Positions 41,346-49,501 of a stretch of 64,000 nt of DNA are shown one piece after another. The notes beneath the pieces were generated by a model, which made no database searches, was not told where the DNA came from, and worked only from the letters and a program-made list of their open reading frames with translations. Position numbers and translations under genes: made by a program. This DNA comes from Paenibacillus sp. P25 (lineage in GTDB: Bacteria; Bacillota; Bacilli; Paenibacillales; NBRC-103111): assembly GCA_024704175.1 (NCBI GenBank), contig CP085629.1, forward strand, positions 1,426,001 to 1,490,000. The letters run 5' to 3'. Each line of letters begins with the position of its first letter. Positions within the stretch are counted from its first letter, which is position 1.

Positions 41346-41927
41346 CTACCTATCCACGAAGCGTTTCAGCTGCGCGACCTTCTCTGCATCCAGCGGGCCG
41401 GAGTTGTCGAGATAAAGGATGGAGTCCGCGGGCAGTTTCCATTTGATTTGTCTGCGGCCAAGCGACGGGCGGAAATGCTCCCAGTTCTGCAGCTTCCAGG
41501 CATCCAGTACGGAACCCCGCTCGATCAGCCGCCGGCGGTAATGCTCTTCGCCAGGGAGGTAGACATAGACCGCTTTGACTTTGATTTCATGGGACCCGGC
41601 ACACCGTACAAGCTCCGTCTCCAGCCATAGCGGATCTTCCAGTTCTTTGGTGAAGGGACCGATGACGTAGGTATCCAAGCCGACCGATAGATTGTCCAGC
41701 GCCGCGTCCATGGTGATCCTGTATCCCAAATCGCGGCAGTGCTTCTTATATTCGGGCGAATCGCGGTCGTTCGGGTCGTGACCGATCAAGGTCATGACGG
41801 TCTCGGCGGCAGGCCGCAGCAGCGTGTCCATGTCGAGGAGCGCTCCGCTGCGGCATGCGGCGAGCGCTTTGGCGAGCGATGTCTTGCCGGAAGCGGCGGG
41901 TCCAAGGAAGAATACAAGTTTGCTCAT
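41346..41927 (-). CDS. P-loop nucleotide kinase-like protein
   Basis: 193 residues, intact. Walker A is FFLGPAASGKTSLAKAL at the N-terminus, followed by a DMD acidic pair (LLDMDTLLRPA). KAVYVYLPGEEHYRRRLIERG resembles the LID region of AAA/zeta-toxin-like or adenylate-kinase-like small-molecule kinases. The substrate is unknown. It converges with the EamA gene. Nothing suggests an antitoxin partner next to it. Confidence 0.85.
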   Translation of the reverse strand: MSKLVFFLGPAASGKTSLAKALAACRSGALLDMDTLLRPAAETVMTLIGHDPNDRDSPEYKKHCRDLGYRITMDAALDNLSVGLDTYVIGPFTKELEDPLWLETELVRCAGSHEIKVKAVYVYLPGEEHYRRRLIERGSVLDAWKLQNWEHFRPSLGRRQIKWKLPADSILYLDNSGPLDAEKVAQLKRFVDR

Positions 41928-42069
41928 CGGTGCGAGCTCCCTTCGCGGATATATTCCTCCTCATTGTATCGCTTTGAAAAAACAACAATCAATAGGAATC
42001 CGGCGGGGCGGGCGAACGAGCTGCAGATGTCCGGTGAGTCTTCACCCGCTCTTATAGGAGATCGGCGAC

Positions 42070-42609
42070 CTATTGTTCCTGCTGCTCGGAATTCATTCCT
42101 TCGTTGGATGCCGTGCCGCTTGCACTTCCCCCAACCGCATGCTGCTGCTTCGTATTGGAGCTTTCAACCGCAGCGTTCGTGCCGCTGGCGCTGAAGAGGC
42201 CTCCGCCGCTCGCGACCTGGGTCGCCGCCGAAGTAGGGGAACTGTCTCCGCCGACACTTACCTGATTGTTGAGGACAATCACAATTTCTTCTTCGTGCTT
42301 CCGCTTGATATGCTTCGTATCGCATTCCGTTTGCTTGCGCCTCATGCCGCTGTTTCTGGCTTGCCCTTCCGCTCCCACGCTCTGCTGCTGCTGCGTATTG
42401 GAGGAATCAATCGCGGCATTATTGCCGGCTGCACCGCTTCGGCCTGCCCCGTTTGCGATTTGGGTGGTATTGGCCGCATTGCTGAACTGGTTGTTCATCA
42501 CGACCACCACCCTCAGCTTCTTGGGCATCGGGTACCGAACGGACGTTTTCTTCCCGTCAATGACTACACGCAGGGTCAGTTTTCCCTTCTTGCGTCTTGA
42601 ATGCCTCAT
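42070..42609 (-). CDS. Gln/Asn/Ser-rich tandem-repeat protein
   Basis: 179 residues, intact, start ATG 42609 after CAGGAGCG. A basic head (MRHSRRKKGKLTLRVVIDGK) precedes two copies of a ~50-residue unit. Copy 1: LRVVVVMNNQFSNAANTTQI, then AAIDSSNTQQQQSVG. Copy 2: EEIVIVLNNQVSVGGDSSPT, then AAVESSNTKQQHAVGGS. Each has a beta-like V-V-NNQ start and ends in an SSNT-QQ-VG signature. Between them is a Lys/Arg/His linker (RRKQTECDTKHIKRKHEE). No signal peptide. The composition recalls curlin-like amyloid or spore-surface proteins, but I recognise no family. Confidence 0.75.
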   Translation of the reverse strand: MRHSRRKKGKLTLRVVIDGKKTSVRYPMPKKLRVVVVMNNQFSNAANTTQIANGAGRSGAAGNNAAIDSSNTQQQQSVGAEGQARNSGMRRKQTECDTKHIKRKHEEEIVIVLNNQVSVGGDSSPTSAATQVASGGGLFSASGTNAAVESSNTKQQHAVGGSASGTASNEGMNSEQQEQ

Positions 42610-42781
42610 AAGTCACGCTCCTGTATTGGCTTGGATTTGCTGATATATACGTATGTCATAGGAACAAATTGGAAACGGACAAACACCCAGCGGTTTGTAC
42701 GCTCCCGGCATAAGAATGAATGTCCGCATGACGCATTCCTCAAAGAGGCCGAACTTGACACCTACCTTCGTTCATGGATAT

Positions 42782-42793
42782 TATAGACAAAAT
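42782..42793 (+). promoter_or_regulatory. 12-base motif before rrf2, repeated before the next gene
   Basis: TATAGACAAAAT here, 24 bases before the Rrf2 start, is identical to 43288-43299 before the PNPOx-like gene. A shared operator for the Rrf2 regulator is likely (inference). Confidence 0.6.
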
Positions 42794-42817
42794 AAGTCCA
42801 TAAATGAGGTGCGGTCA

Positions 42818-43222
42818 TTGAAATTCTCCAAGGCGACGAATTATGCTCTTCACACCATGCTGACGCTTATCGCCGCTTCTCCTGCGAAGCCGGTCGGTGT
42901 TCAGCAATTGGCGGAGGTTCAAGGCGTTTCCCCGACCTATCTTTCCAAGATTTTAACCAAGCTGGTAAAAGCCGGGATGATCGAATCGGTTTCGGGAGCT
43001 AACGGGGGCTACCGGCTTTCCCGGAAAAAAGACGACATCTCTTTCCTGGATATCATTCATGCCATCGAAGGCACCGCCTCGTTGTTTGAGTGCGATTTTA
43101 ACCATGGGGCCGAATGCCTGATTCAAGCGGTGATGGTCCAGGCTGAAGAAAAGATGGAGCAGCATCTCAAGCAGACGAAGCTGTCGGACTTGGCGGATAA
43201 AGTAAGCGTAAGCTTAGGTTAA
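42818..43222 (+). CDS. Rrf2-family transcriptional regulator
   Basis: 134 residues from TTG 42818 (GAGGTG upstream): MKFSKATNYALHTMLTLIAA is the canonical Rrf2 opening. Winged-helix residues VGVQQLAEVQGVSPTYLSKI and the wing GANGGYRLSRKKDDISFLDI follow. The iron-sulfur Cys triad of IscR/NsrR is not complete: only two Cys remain (FECDFNHGAEC), so a thiol or metal switch is possible. It shares a 12-base motif with the downstream PNPOx-like gene, which it probably regulates. Confidence 0.92.
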   Translation: MKFSKATNYALHTMLTLIAASPAKPVGVQQLAEVQGVSPTYLSKILTKLVKAGMIESVSGANGGYRLSRKKDDISFLDIIHAIEGTASLFECDFNHGAECLIQAVMVQAEEKMEQHLKQTKLSDLADKVSVSLG

Positions 43223-43287
43223 AGACACTGGCGAATTCTTCTAGAATGCCCTAAGTGTGTTTCAAAGCAGGTAAATTGGGGGTACCC

Positions 43288-43299
43288 TATAGACAAAAT
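43288..43299 (+). promoter_or_regulatory. second copy of the TATAGACAAAAT motif
   Basis: Identical to 42782-42793; here 33 bases before the PNPOx-like start. Confidence 0.6.
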
Positions 43300-43332
43300 C
43301 CTTTGCAAGGAAATCATCCGGGAGGCGATCGT

Positions 43333-43779
43333 ATGGAAAAAGGAATGAACCGTTTAAGCGAAGAACTGGTTAAGGCGCTGCAGGGAGAGAAGATCGTTAC
43401 ACTGGCAACCCTTGACAGCCAGACGAATCTTCCACAGCTCAGTGCAGTTTCCTGGGTGCTCGCGGCGGAGGACGGAACGAAAGTGAGGATTGCCGTAGGG
43501 CATAAAGCTTCTACTGTGGACAATATCGGACACAACCCGAATGTGGTCCTTGGCGTCATCGGGGCGGGCAGCTATTACTCGGTTCGGGGCACCGCGGAAG
43601 TCTCGGATATTTACGAGAAGACCATGAAGCTGCGCATCATCACTGTCCACGTAGAAGAGGTGGAGGATGTGATCTTCTACGGCGGCAGGATCACGGTCGA
43701 GCCGGCTTATGAGAAGACGTATAATCCGGAGCTTGCCAAGAAGCTGGATGAAGAAGTCTACGAACTGTTAAGACAATAG
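43333..43779 (+). CDS. pyridoxamine 5'-phosphate oxidase-like flavin protein
   Basis: 148 residues from ATG 43333 (GGGAGG upstream). The PNPOx-like split-barrel fold is suggested by KIVTLATLDSQTNLPQLSAV, VRIAVGHKASTVDNIGHNPN, SYYSVRGTAEV and VEDVIFYGGRITVEP. These proteins bind FMN, F420 or heme; the specific cofactor is not shown. Follows the Rrf2 gene and shares its promoter motif, suggesting redox- or NO-linked regulation (inference). Confidence 0.85.
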   Translation: MEKGMNRLSEELVKALQGEKIVTLATLDSQTNLPQLSAVSWVLAAEDGTKVRIAVGHKASTVDNIGHNPNVVLGVIGAGSYYSVRGTAEVSDIYEKTMKLRIITVHVEEVEDVIFYGGRITVEPAYEKTYNPELAKKLDEEVYELLRQ

Positions 43780-43837
43780 TCGGTTGTATTCGGCAATTCA
43801 TGGGAATCGGTATCCACATAAGGAAAGGAGCTGCTCC

Positions 43838-44305
43838 ATGATATCCTTCAATGAAGTCCCCGTCGTCAAGGCGGAAATGCTGATTCGGAGGCCGGTCCGG
43901 GAGGTCTTTGAAGCTTTTGCCGACCCTGCGGTGACCACGAAATTCTGGTTCACCAAGAGCAGCGGCAGGCTGGAAGCGGGAAAACGCATCCGCTGGGATT
44001 GGGAGATGTACGGGGTAGGGGATGACATTTACGTCAAAGCACTCGTGCCGGATAAGCGCATCCTGGTCGAATCGTCGGACGGCACCGAAATCGAATGGAT
44101 CTTCACGCCACGATCGGGCAACGAGACGTATGTCACCATTACCAACTCGGGGTTCACAGGAGAAGGAGACGATATCGTGAGTCGGGCGATCGACTCTATG
44201 GGAGGATACACCATCGTTCTCTGCGGGCTGAAAGCGCTGCTTGAGCACCAGATCGTCCTGAATCTTGTGGCGGACAAGGCTCCTGATGCCCATGTAAACC
44301 GTTAA
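43838..44305 (+). CDS. SRPBCC/AHSA1-like protein
   Basis: 155 residues from ATG 43838 with AAGGAG eight bases upstream. VKAEMLIRRPVREVFEAFAD, TTKFWFTKSSGRLEAGKRI and MGGYTIVLCGLKALLEH are typical of Activator-of-Hsp90-ATPase-homologue START-like proteins, which bind hydrophobic ligands. Follows the PNPOx-like gene by 58 bases and may be co-transcribed. Two hairpins follow. Confidence 0.9.
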   Translation: MISFNEVPVVKAEMLIRRPVREVFEAFADPAVTTKFWFTKSSGRLEAGKRIRWDWEMYGVGDDIYVKALVPDKRILVESSDGTEIEWIFTPRSGNETYVTITNSGFTGEGDDIVSRAIDSMGGYTIVLCGLKALLEHQIVLNLVADKAPDAHVNR

Positions 44306-44331
44306 AAGAGTAGATCCCAATCCGGTCATCG

Positions 44332-44408
44332 CTTATCCGTCGGCCGGTTGGACTTCCGGCGGATAAGCGGCCTTACGGCGGCGGCATGCATCCTGATGCC
44401 GCCGCCGT
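44332..44408. terminator. two hairpins between convergent genes
   Basis: First: CTTATCCG...CGGATAAG (about 44332-44367). Second: ACGGCGGCGGCAT (44375-44387) with ATGCCGCCGCCGT (44396-44408), a perfect 13-bp stem. T-rich flanks are short (AATTTATT). They separate the SRPBCC gene from the convergent stalk-domain gene. Confidence 0.7.
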
Positions 44409-44453
44409 AATTTATTCAACTACCGTTCTCCCCGATTTACAGCAGGGAGTCGC

Positions 44454-45883
44454 TTAAGGCTCGAACCTGCGGCTGATGCCTTTCGACAGGTTCGTGACCT
44501 GATCCGCACCCGGCAATTCGTACCACACGCCTTGACGGTCAACATAGCCGAACGCGCCGGCGTCGGCATCGGCGATTTTCGTGAAGCTTCCGTCCGAGCG
44601 CAGGATGTAATACGCTCCCCGGCTTGGACCGGAACCGGATGAGTGGCCGCCGCCGCTTTCAGCTCCGCCCGGGTAGGCTTGAACCATCAGTTCCTCTGGG
44701 TCGGCACGGAGGACCCGCGACTGCCCGGACTGCAGCGTGTTGTTCCACAGGCGTGCGCTTCCGTTGTTATCAACCCACAACACCAAACCGTATATGCCGC
44801 TGCTCCGAGCCGATGTGGAGGTAGTGGCGGAGCTCCACAGCCACATGCCGCCAGCCGACAGCCGGTAGGATCGAATCGTCTTGTTAAACGGCGCCAGCTC
44901 GGCGGCCTTTCCTGCTTTGATCAGATACGTATGCGTATCCGGATCGTTCGCCACGTTCGCTTTCGCCGTTCGGAAAGCCAGATTGACGACGGTCAAACCG
45001 GCGGGACTTGTTATCGTCTTCTCATTGTACTCGATGACGGCCCCATCCGCCGGCTTGACAGCGTTATATAGCTCGGGATGTTCGGCGCGGTGTGCAGCCG
45101 CATTCACGAGCTCCGTCCCTTTGTAATATACGCTGTCGCCCTGGATAACCGTATCCCTGGTCTCGGGAACCGGTTCCTCGCCGTACGCCGCCGCCACCTC
45201 TCGAAGCTTGGAGCTTTGTTCCGGTGTGAATACCTCGGCTTTCCCTTCAAAATCTTTCCTGAACCGTACGATGCCATATTCCCCGTTAGAAAAGCCCTCT
45301 GCATACAGGAACGCTTCATCGTCATAGATGATGCGATCCAGCACCAAGCCCGTATAAATCGAATACCCGAAACGATCGTCCCATGCCGTTTTCCACCCGA
45401 ATTTACCTACCGTAAAATCCCAGGTCATCGGGAAATAAGTGACGTCGCGGAAGACCAGTAACGGAAAAGGCTCTTTCCCGTTATCGGCCGGCATGCCGTC
45501 GATCGTCACTGGAAACCGGGGATACGGGCCCGGTAGGACGCTTCCGTATTCAGCGGCCCGCCTTCCATGGATAATTCGCTTTGCTTAGGTTTATGGGAAT
45601 TAATCGTAAGCCCGCTGTCCGCGCTCCAGGAGATTTCAAGTCCCAACCCTTTTCCCACATTCCAAGTCAGCGGAAAATAGGTGACGCCATGATAATTGAT
45701 CAAGGGATACAGCAGACGGCTGTTATCGATCGTCTTTCCGTCCACCCTCACCGCATAAGTCGGCAGATCCACCGGAACCTCACCCGCATCCGCTCCGGCC
45801 TGTGCGTAGGAAGCGCCTTGGGCGGCCGTCAGCCAGACCGCTATCAAACCGGCCGCCGCAAGATTCTTTTTCCAAGGATTCAT
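44454..45883 (-). CDS. secreted stalk-domain (copper amine oxidase N-like) protein (one frame break)
   Basis: About 476 residues. Signal peptide MNPWKKNLAAAGLIAVWLTA ending near SYAQA. Two copies of the Paenibacillus stalk domain: VDGKTIDNSRLLYPLINYHG with VTYFPLTWNV, and TIDGMPADNGKEPFPLLVFR with VTYFPMTWDF. A long unrecognised C-terminal domain follows (VIQGDSVYYKGTELVNAAAH; WLWSSATTSTSARSSGIYG; Gly/Ser-rich GGAESGGGHSSGSG). The break at about 45525 (CCCCGG, one C missing) joins IPRFPVTIDGM. GAGGTAG precedes the ATG. Likely cell-surface; ligand unknown. Confidence 0.85.
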
Positions 45884-46002
45884 GTTTGCTACCTCATTTA
45901 TGAAAGAATCATTCCAGCTTCCATAATATCACAGGAAATTTTAGTGAATCTACAATAGCATGAGAGTTGCATGAGGTCTATGGAACAGATCTCCAATGAC
46001 AC

Positions 46003-46030
46003 TTGACAAATTGATAATTCCCGATATGAT
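46003..46030 (+). promoter_or_regulatory. promoter of the arsR-like gene
   Basis: Perfect TTGACA (46003-46008), a 16-base spacer and TATGAT (46025-46030). The predicted start of transcription is at or beside the ATG at 46038, so the mRNA is probably leaderless. Confidence 0.75.
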
Positions 46031-46037
46031 TATATGT

Positions 46038-46340
46038 ATGGATCCTATTGAAATTTTCAAAGCGCTGTCCAACGAGTCGAGATTGCAAATTTTGCAGTGG
46101 TTGAAAGAACCTGAACAACATTTTAAGCCCCACGAAGGGATTGATATGAGAAAAACCGGGGTATGCGTCAGCCAGGTCACGGAGAAGCTCAACATGACGC
46201 AATCGACGGCGTCTCAGTATTTGTCGATTCTCCATCGAGCCGGGCTGATCAAGACGGAGCGGATCGGCAAGTACACGTACTATACAAGGGATGAGGAAAA
46301 AATACGGGAAATCGGTGCTTTTTTCAACAACGAAATATGA
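46038..46340 (+). CDS. ArsR-family transcriptional regulator
   Basis: 100 residues from ATG 46038: MDPIEIFKALSNESRLQILQ, then a recognition helix region KLNMTQSTASQYLSILHRAG and wing IKTERIGKYTYYTRDEE. One Cys near residue 44 (KTGVCVSQV) resembles the ELCVCD region of metal-binding ArsR proteins, but the motif is incomplete. No Shine-Dalgarno precedes the start; the -10 box ends seven bases before it. Located just before the MFS pump, with a dyad between, so it likely represses that pump. Confidence 0.9.
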   Translation: MDPIEIFKALSNESRLQILQWLKEPEQHFKPHEGIDMRKTGVCVSQVTEKLNMTQSTASQYLSILHRAGLIKTERIGKYTYYTRDEEKIREIGAFFNNEI

Positions 46341-46346
46341 TTCTGT

Positions 46347-46380
46347 AAAACTGAATGCTCTTCGTGAGAATTCAGTTTTA
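46347..46380 (+). terminator. terminator after the arsR-like gene
   Basis: AAAACTGAAT (46347-46356) pairs with ATTCAGTTTT (46370-46379), followed by TATT. Confidence 0.75.
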
Positions 46381-46389
46381 TTCAAGATA

Positions 46390-46413
46390 ACATATCAATA
46401 TATTACGATATGT
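46390..46413. promoter_or_regulatory. ArsR-type operator before the MFS gene
   Basis: ACATATC (46390-46396) and GATATGT (46407-46413) form a perfect dyad across a 10-base AT-rich centre. A second, weaker dyad, CACATC (46430-46435) / GATGTG (46454-46459), lies nearer to the MFS start. Confidence 0.65.
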
Positions 46414-46486
46414 ATTTATGATCGGCTAACACATCGATAATTCATAATATATAGATGTGAATTTATTTTAAGGAGTGGTGGTTTCT

Positions 46487-47707
46487 ATGTCGAGCACATG
46501 GAAGGTGTATTTCTTGGCATTGATCAGTTTTTTGGTGGGCACGTCGGAATATGTGATTTCCGGCATCCTGGATAAGATCTCCGACTCGCTGGGCACTTCG
46601 ATTACGGCGGCAGGGCAGCTGGTGACTATTTTTTCGTTGGTCTATGGCATCTGTACTCCGGTGTTAATGGCATTGACAGCGAAATGGGAGAGGCAAAAGC
46701 TGCTCTTAGGCGCGCTAGGAATTTTCGCTGCAGCCAATTTGCTGAGCTTCGTTCTGCCTGGATTCGGTCTGTTTGTAATCGCCCGCGTGATCATGGCGCT
46801 GGGAGCGGGAATGGTCGTCGTTACCGCGCTGGATATAGCATCTAAGATCGCACCTGCAGGCAAGCAGGCAAGCTCTATCGCTACCGTCGTTATGGGATTT
46901 ACCGCATCGTTAATTATTGGCGTTCCCCTCGGACGCATAGCGACCGCGGAATATGGATGGCGCTCCGTCTTTGGTTTCATTGCTTTGGCGGGACTTGCGG
47001 CCATCATTGTCCTATACTTCACGATCCCCCGGATCAAAGGGGATGAGCCCGTGCCTCTCACGAAACAATTGTCGCTGCTCAGAAACAAAAAAGTCCTGCT
47101 TGGCTTATCCATCACATTCTTTTGGCTAGGCGGATATTCCTTGGCCTACACCTATATTTCTCCTTATCTTCTTAAAGTCGCCGGCGTACCGGACGGGATG
47201 CTCAGCGGAGTGTTACTCGCCTTCGGCATTGCGAGCTTAATCGGTTCGAAAATAGGCGGTTTCAGCACAGACAAGTGGGGAGTATCCTCCACGCTGCTCG
47301 GGGGTATGGTCCTGCACATCGCGGCTCTTATATTACTCTCCGTAACGGTTTCCCTACCGCATAATCTGCTTGCGGTATGTTCCATACTGGTTTTATGGTC
47401 TTTCGCCGCGTGGTCTTCCGGGCCTACGCAGCAGTACAATCTGGTCCGGATTAAGCCGGATCACTCCGGGATCATGCTGGGGCTTAATCAATCCATGATG
47501 CAGCTGTCCATGGCGGCGGGGGCAGGACTAGGGGGCATTGCCGTAGATCGGCTGTCCTTGTCGTCCATCACATGGTTCGGTGCGATAGGCGTGGCCATCG
47601 CCATCCTTGCCGCTCTGAGATTAAACGCCGTGATGAAAGAAAAGGATGGGGTTGTGCAGCAATCTCGCGGCCTGCAGGAACAAATATTCAAGAATAATCC
47701 GTTATGA
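46487..47707 (+). CDS. MFS transporter (DHA1, AraJ-like)
   Basis: 406 residues from ATG 46487 with AAGGAG 11 bases ahead; intact, twelve membrane segments. YFLALISFLVGTSEYVISGI, TAAGQLVTIFSLVYGICTP, and VVMGFTASLIIGVPLGRI mark DHA1 proteins of the AraJ/YdhP type. Near-paralogue of the pump at 49502-50680, with which it shares the opening and the AAGQL segment. Preceded by the ArsR gene and operators, and followed by the PadR operon. Confidence 0.92.
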   Translation: MSSTWKVYFLALISFLVGTSEYVISGILDKISDSLGTSITAAGQLVTIFSLVYGICTPVLMALTAKWERQKLLLGALGIFAAANLLSFVLPGFGLFVIARVIMALGAGMVVVTALDIASKIAPAGKQASSIATVVMGFTASLIIGVPLGRIATAEYGWRSVFGFIALAGLAAIIVLYFTIPRIKGDEPVPLTKQLSLLRNKKVLLGLSITFFWLGGYSLAYTYISPYLLKVAGVPDGMLSGVLLAFGIASLIGSKIGGFSTDKWGVSSTLLGGMVLHIAALILLSVTVSLPHNLLAVCSILVLWSFAAWSSGPTQQYNLVRIKPDHSGIMLGLNQSMMQLSMAAGAGLGGIAVDRLSLSSITWFGAIGVAIAILAALRLNAVMKEKDGVVQQSRGLQEQIFKNNPL

Positions 47708-47768
47708 AGATTAGCTCGGTACGTAGGGTGTTTGGCCGATATTGGCGGGAATGAGCGGGTTTGGGGAT

Positions 47769-47811
47769 GGTGACAGGTCTGCGGGTGGCTCCTGTTACCG
47801 TCCTTTTTTGC
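47769..47811 (+). terminator. terminator after the MFS gene
   Basis: GGTGACAGG (47769-47777) pairs with CCTGTTACC (47791-47799) with one G-T pair, then GTCCTTTTTTG. Confidence 0.85.
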
Positions 47812-47823
47812 TGCATCACATGA

Positions 47824-47868
47824 TTGACTTAATATTTCACTACCGTTATATTACATATATGAAATATT
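47824..47868 (+). promoter_or_regulatory. padR promoter with operator dyad
   Basis: TTGACT (47824-47829), a 17-base spacer and TATATT (47847-47852). The perfect inverted repeat AATATTTCA (47831-47839) / TGAAATATT (47860-47868) brackets the -10 region, which predicts autorepression by PadR. Confidence 0.75.
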
Positions 47869-47887
47869 AAAAGCAAGGAGTCTCTTC

Positions 47888-48450
47888 ATGAACCAACTTT
47901 CGAATGCCGAATTTATGCTGCTGCAGCTTATCGCGGAATGCAAACAAGCTTCGGGTTACGAGATCAATAAGTTAATCGATCGGCGCGGCTATCGGGAATG
48001 GGCGAATATCGGCACAACTTCGATTTACGCAGGACTGAAGAAATTGAACGATAAAGGAATGATCGAATCCGAAGATGCCGGCGAGAAATCCGGCAAAGGG
48101 CCGATGCCGACCCGATATGTAATCACGGAAGCGGGGATGACAACGTTAAGAAAAGAAGTCATCAGCGACCTATCCTCTTCACGAGAGCGCGATAACCGGT
48201 TCGATCTCGGATTTGCCGCGTTACCTTTTGTCGAGAAGGGGAAGCCATGGATGCTTTGCGGAAGCGGCTGGATTTTCTTGGGGAGGTATACCAACAGATA
48301 AGGCAGAAGTACGAATCGCAGGGCGGCGCCCGTCTGCCGCTGCACGTAAGGGTTCTTTTCCTTCATCCGATGCGTCTTATCGAGAGTGAGCAGGTGTTCG
48401 TCGTAAGTCTAATCAACGAATTGTTGGAGGAGGGGAAGGAGCATGTCTAG
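47888..48450 (+). CDS. PadR-family regulator (one frame break)
   Basis: About 187 residues. PadR winged helix: LSNAEFMLLQLIAECKQASG, YEINKLIDRRGYREWANIGT, SIYAGLKKLNDKGMIES, then TRYVITEAGMTTLRKEV. The break at about 48241 (AAGGGGAAGCC, one G missing) leads into the usual C-terminal dimer helix EAMDALRKRLDFLGEVYQQI and an end at 48450. Its own promoter carries a dyad. The next gene starts eight bases before this stop, so the two are one operon. Confidence 0.9.
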
Positions 48451-49425
48451 AATCATTGAAGGTTTCGTGCCTTACTCAGGGGAGCATTGTGAGACGACAG
48501 CCCTGGGCAATTTGCTTCAATTTGCGGGAGTCTGGCTATCGGAGCCGATGCTGTTTGGACTCGGGCAAGGGCTCGGTTTCATTTATTGGGATTCCAAGGG
48601 AATGGACTTTCCTTTTATAGGGGGAAGGGTCAAGCCGGATGAAATCACTTCCTGCCTCGTATCCCGGCTCAACTTAACGATCAAGGTGGAAGAAACCTCG
48701 TCCGTAGAAAAAGCGCGGCTGAACGTGCAAAGTTTCATAGAACGAGGAGTTCCAGTGGGGCTTAAATTGGACTCGTATTATTTGGATTATTTCACGAACA
48801 AAGTGCACTTTGCAGGCCACTATGCCGTGATCTACGGCATGGACGACGAATACGCCTACATGGCGGATACCAAACAGCAGGGGGGCTTGTGAGGACACGT
48901 TTGGATCATTTGGCCATGGCCCGCAACGCCAAGGGACCTATGAGCTCGAGGAACCGCTCCTTCACGATCGAACCGGTCGAGGGCTTTCCGCCGCTTGCGC
49001 CCGCTATAAGGTTATCGCTAACCCGGAACGCGCATGACTATTTGAATCCGCCCATTCGCAATATAGGGAATAAAGGCATTGTAAAAATGAGCGGCGAAAT
49101 CTTAAAGTGGCCTTCCCGCAGCAAAAACTTCGAGCACGACCTATGCTTGACGGCCTTGTTGATGGAAAAAGCGGGAACCGGCGGCGCTTTATTCCGCAAC
49201 CTGTATCGGGATTTTCTAGAAGAAAGCGCGGCTCTGTTGGGAGACCCCAAAGTCGAACAAGCCTGCTTGCGGTTTACGGACATCGCTCCCCTCTGGACCC
49301 ACGTATCTTCTTTGATCGATCTTGCCGGAAGAACGGGAAACCCTCAGGAGCTGGGCCGGGTCTCGGAGCTTTTGCTCGAGATTGCGGACAAAGAACGTGC
49401 GGCTATGGAGTTGTTGTTGTTGTGA
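48443..49425 (+). CDS. BtrH-like / DUF4872 protein (one frame break)
   Basis: About 327 residues. The N-terminal YSGEHCETTALGNLLQFAG matches the butirosin BtrH N-terminal domain, with a probable catalytic Cys. YWDSKGMDFPFIGGRVKPDE, LKLDSYYLDYFTNKVHFAGH (His) and AVIYGMDDEYAYMADTK (Asp) complete a papain-like triad. The C-terminal DUF4872 part is reached after a break at about 48888 (GGGGGG, one G missing). BtrH transfers a peptide side chain in butirosin synthesis; similar proteins in Bacillales are mostly uncharacterised. Lies in an operon with PadR, between two DHA1 pumps. Confidence 0.82.
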
Positions 49426-49456
49426 TTAATGTTAGGGTAGGGATGGGCTTGACCAG

Positions 49457-49484
49457 AGAAAGAGGCTTTCTTCAGCCTCTTTCT
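49457..49484. terminator. bidirectional terminator
   Basis: AGAAAGAGGCT (49457-49467) pairs perfectly with AGCCTCTTTCT (49474-49484), between the BtrH-like gene and the convergent MFS gene. Confidence 0.8.
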
Positions 49485-49501
49485 GCATTTACAGAATTCA
49501 A

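Noticed and set aside
42070..42609. CRISPR-like repeats suggested by recurring motifs
   Set aside because: The recurrence is a diverged protein repeat, not identical direct repeats with spacers. No CRISPR array was seen elsewhere.
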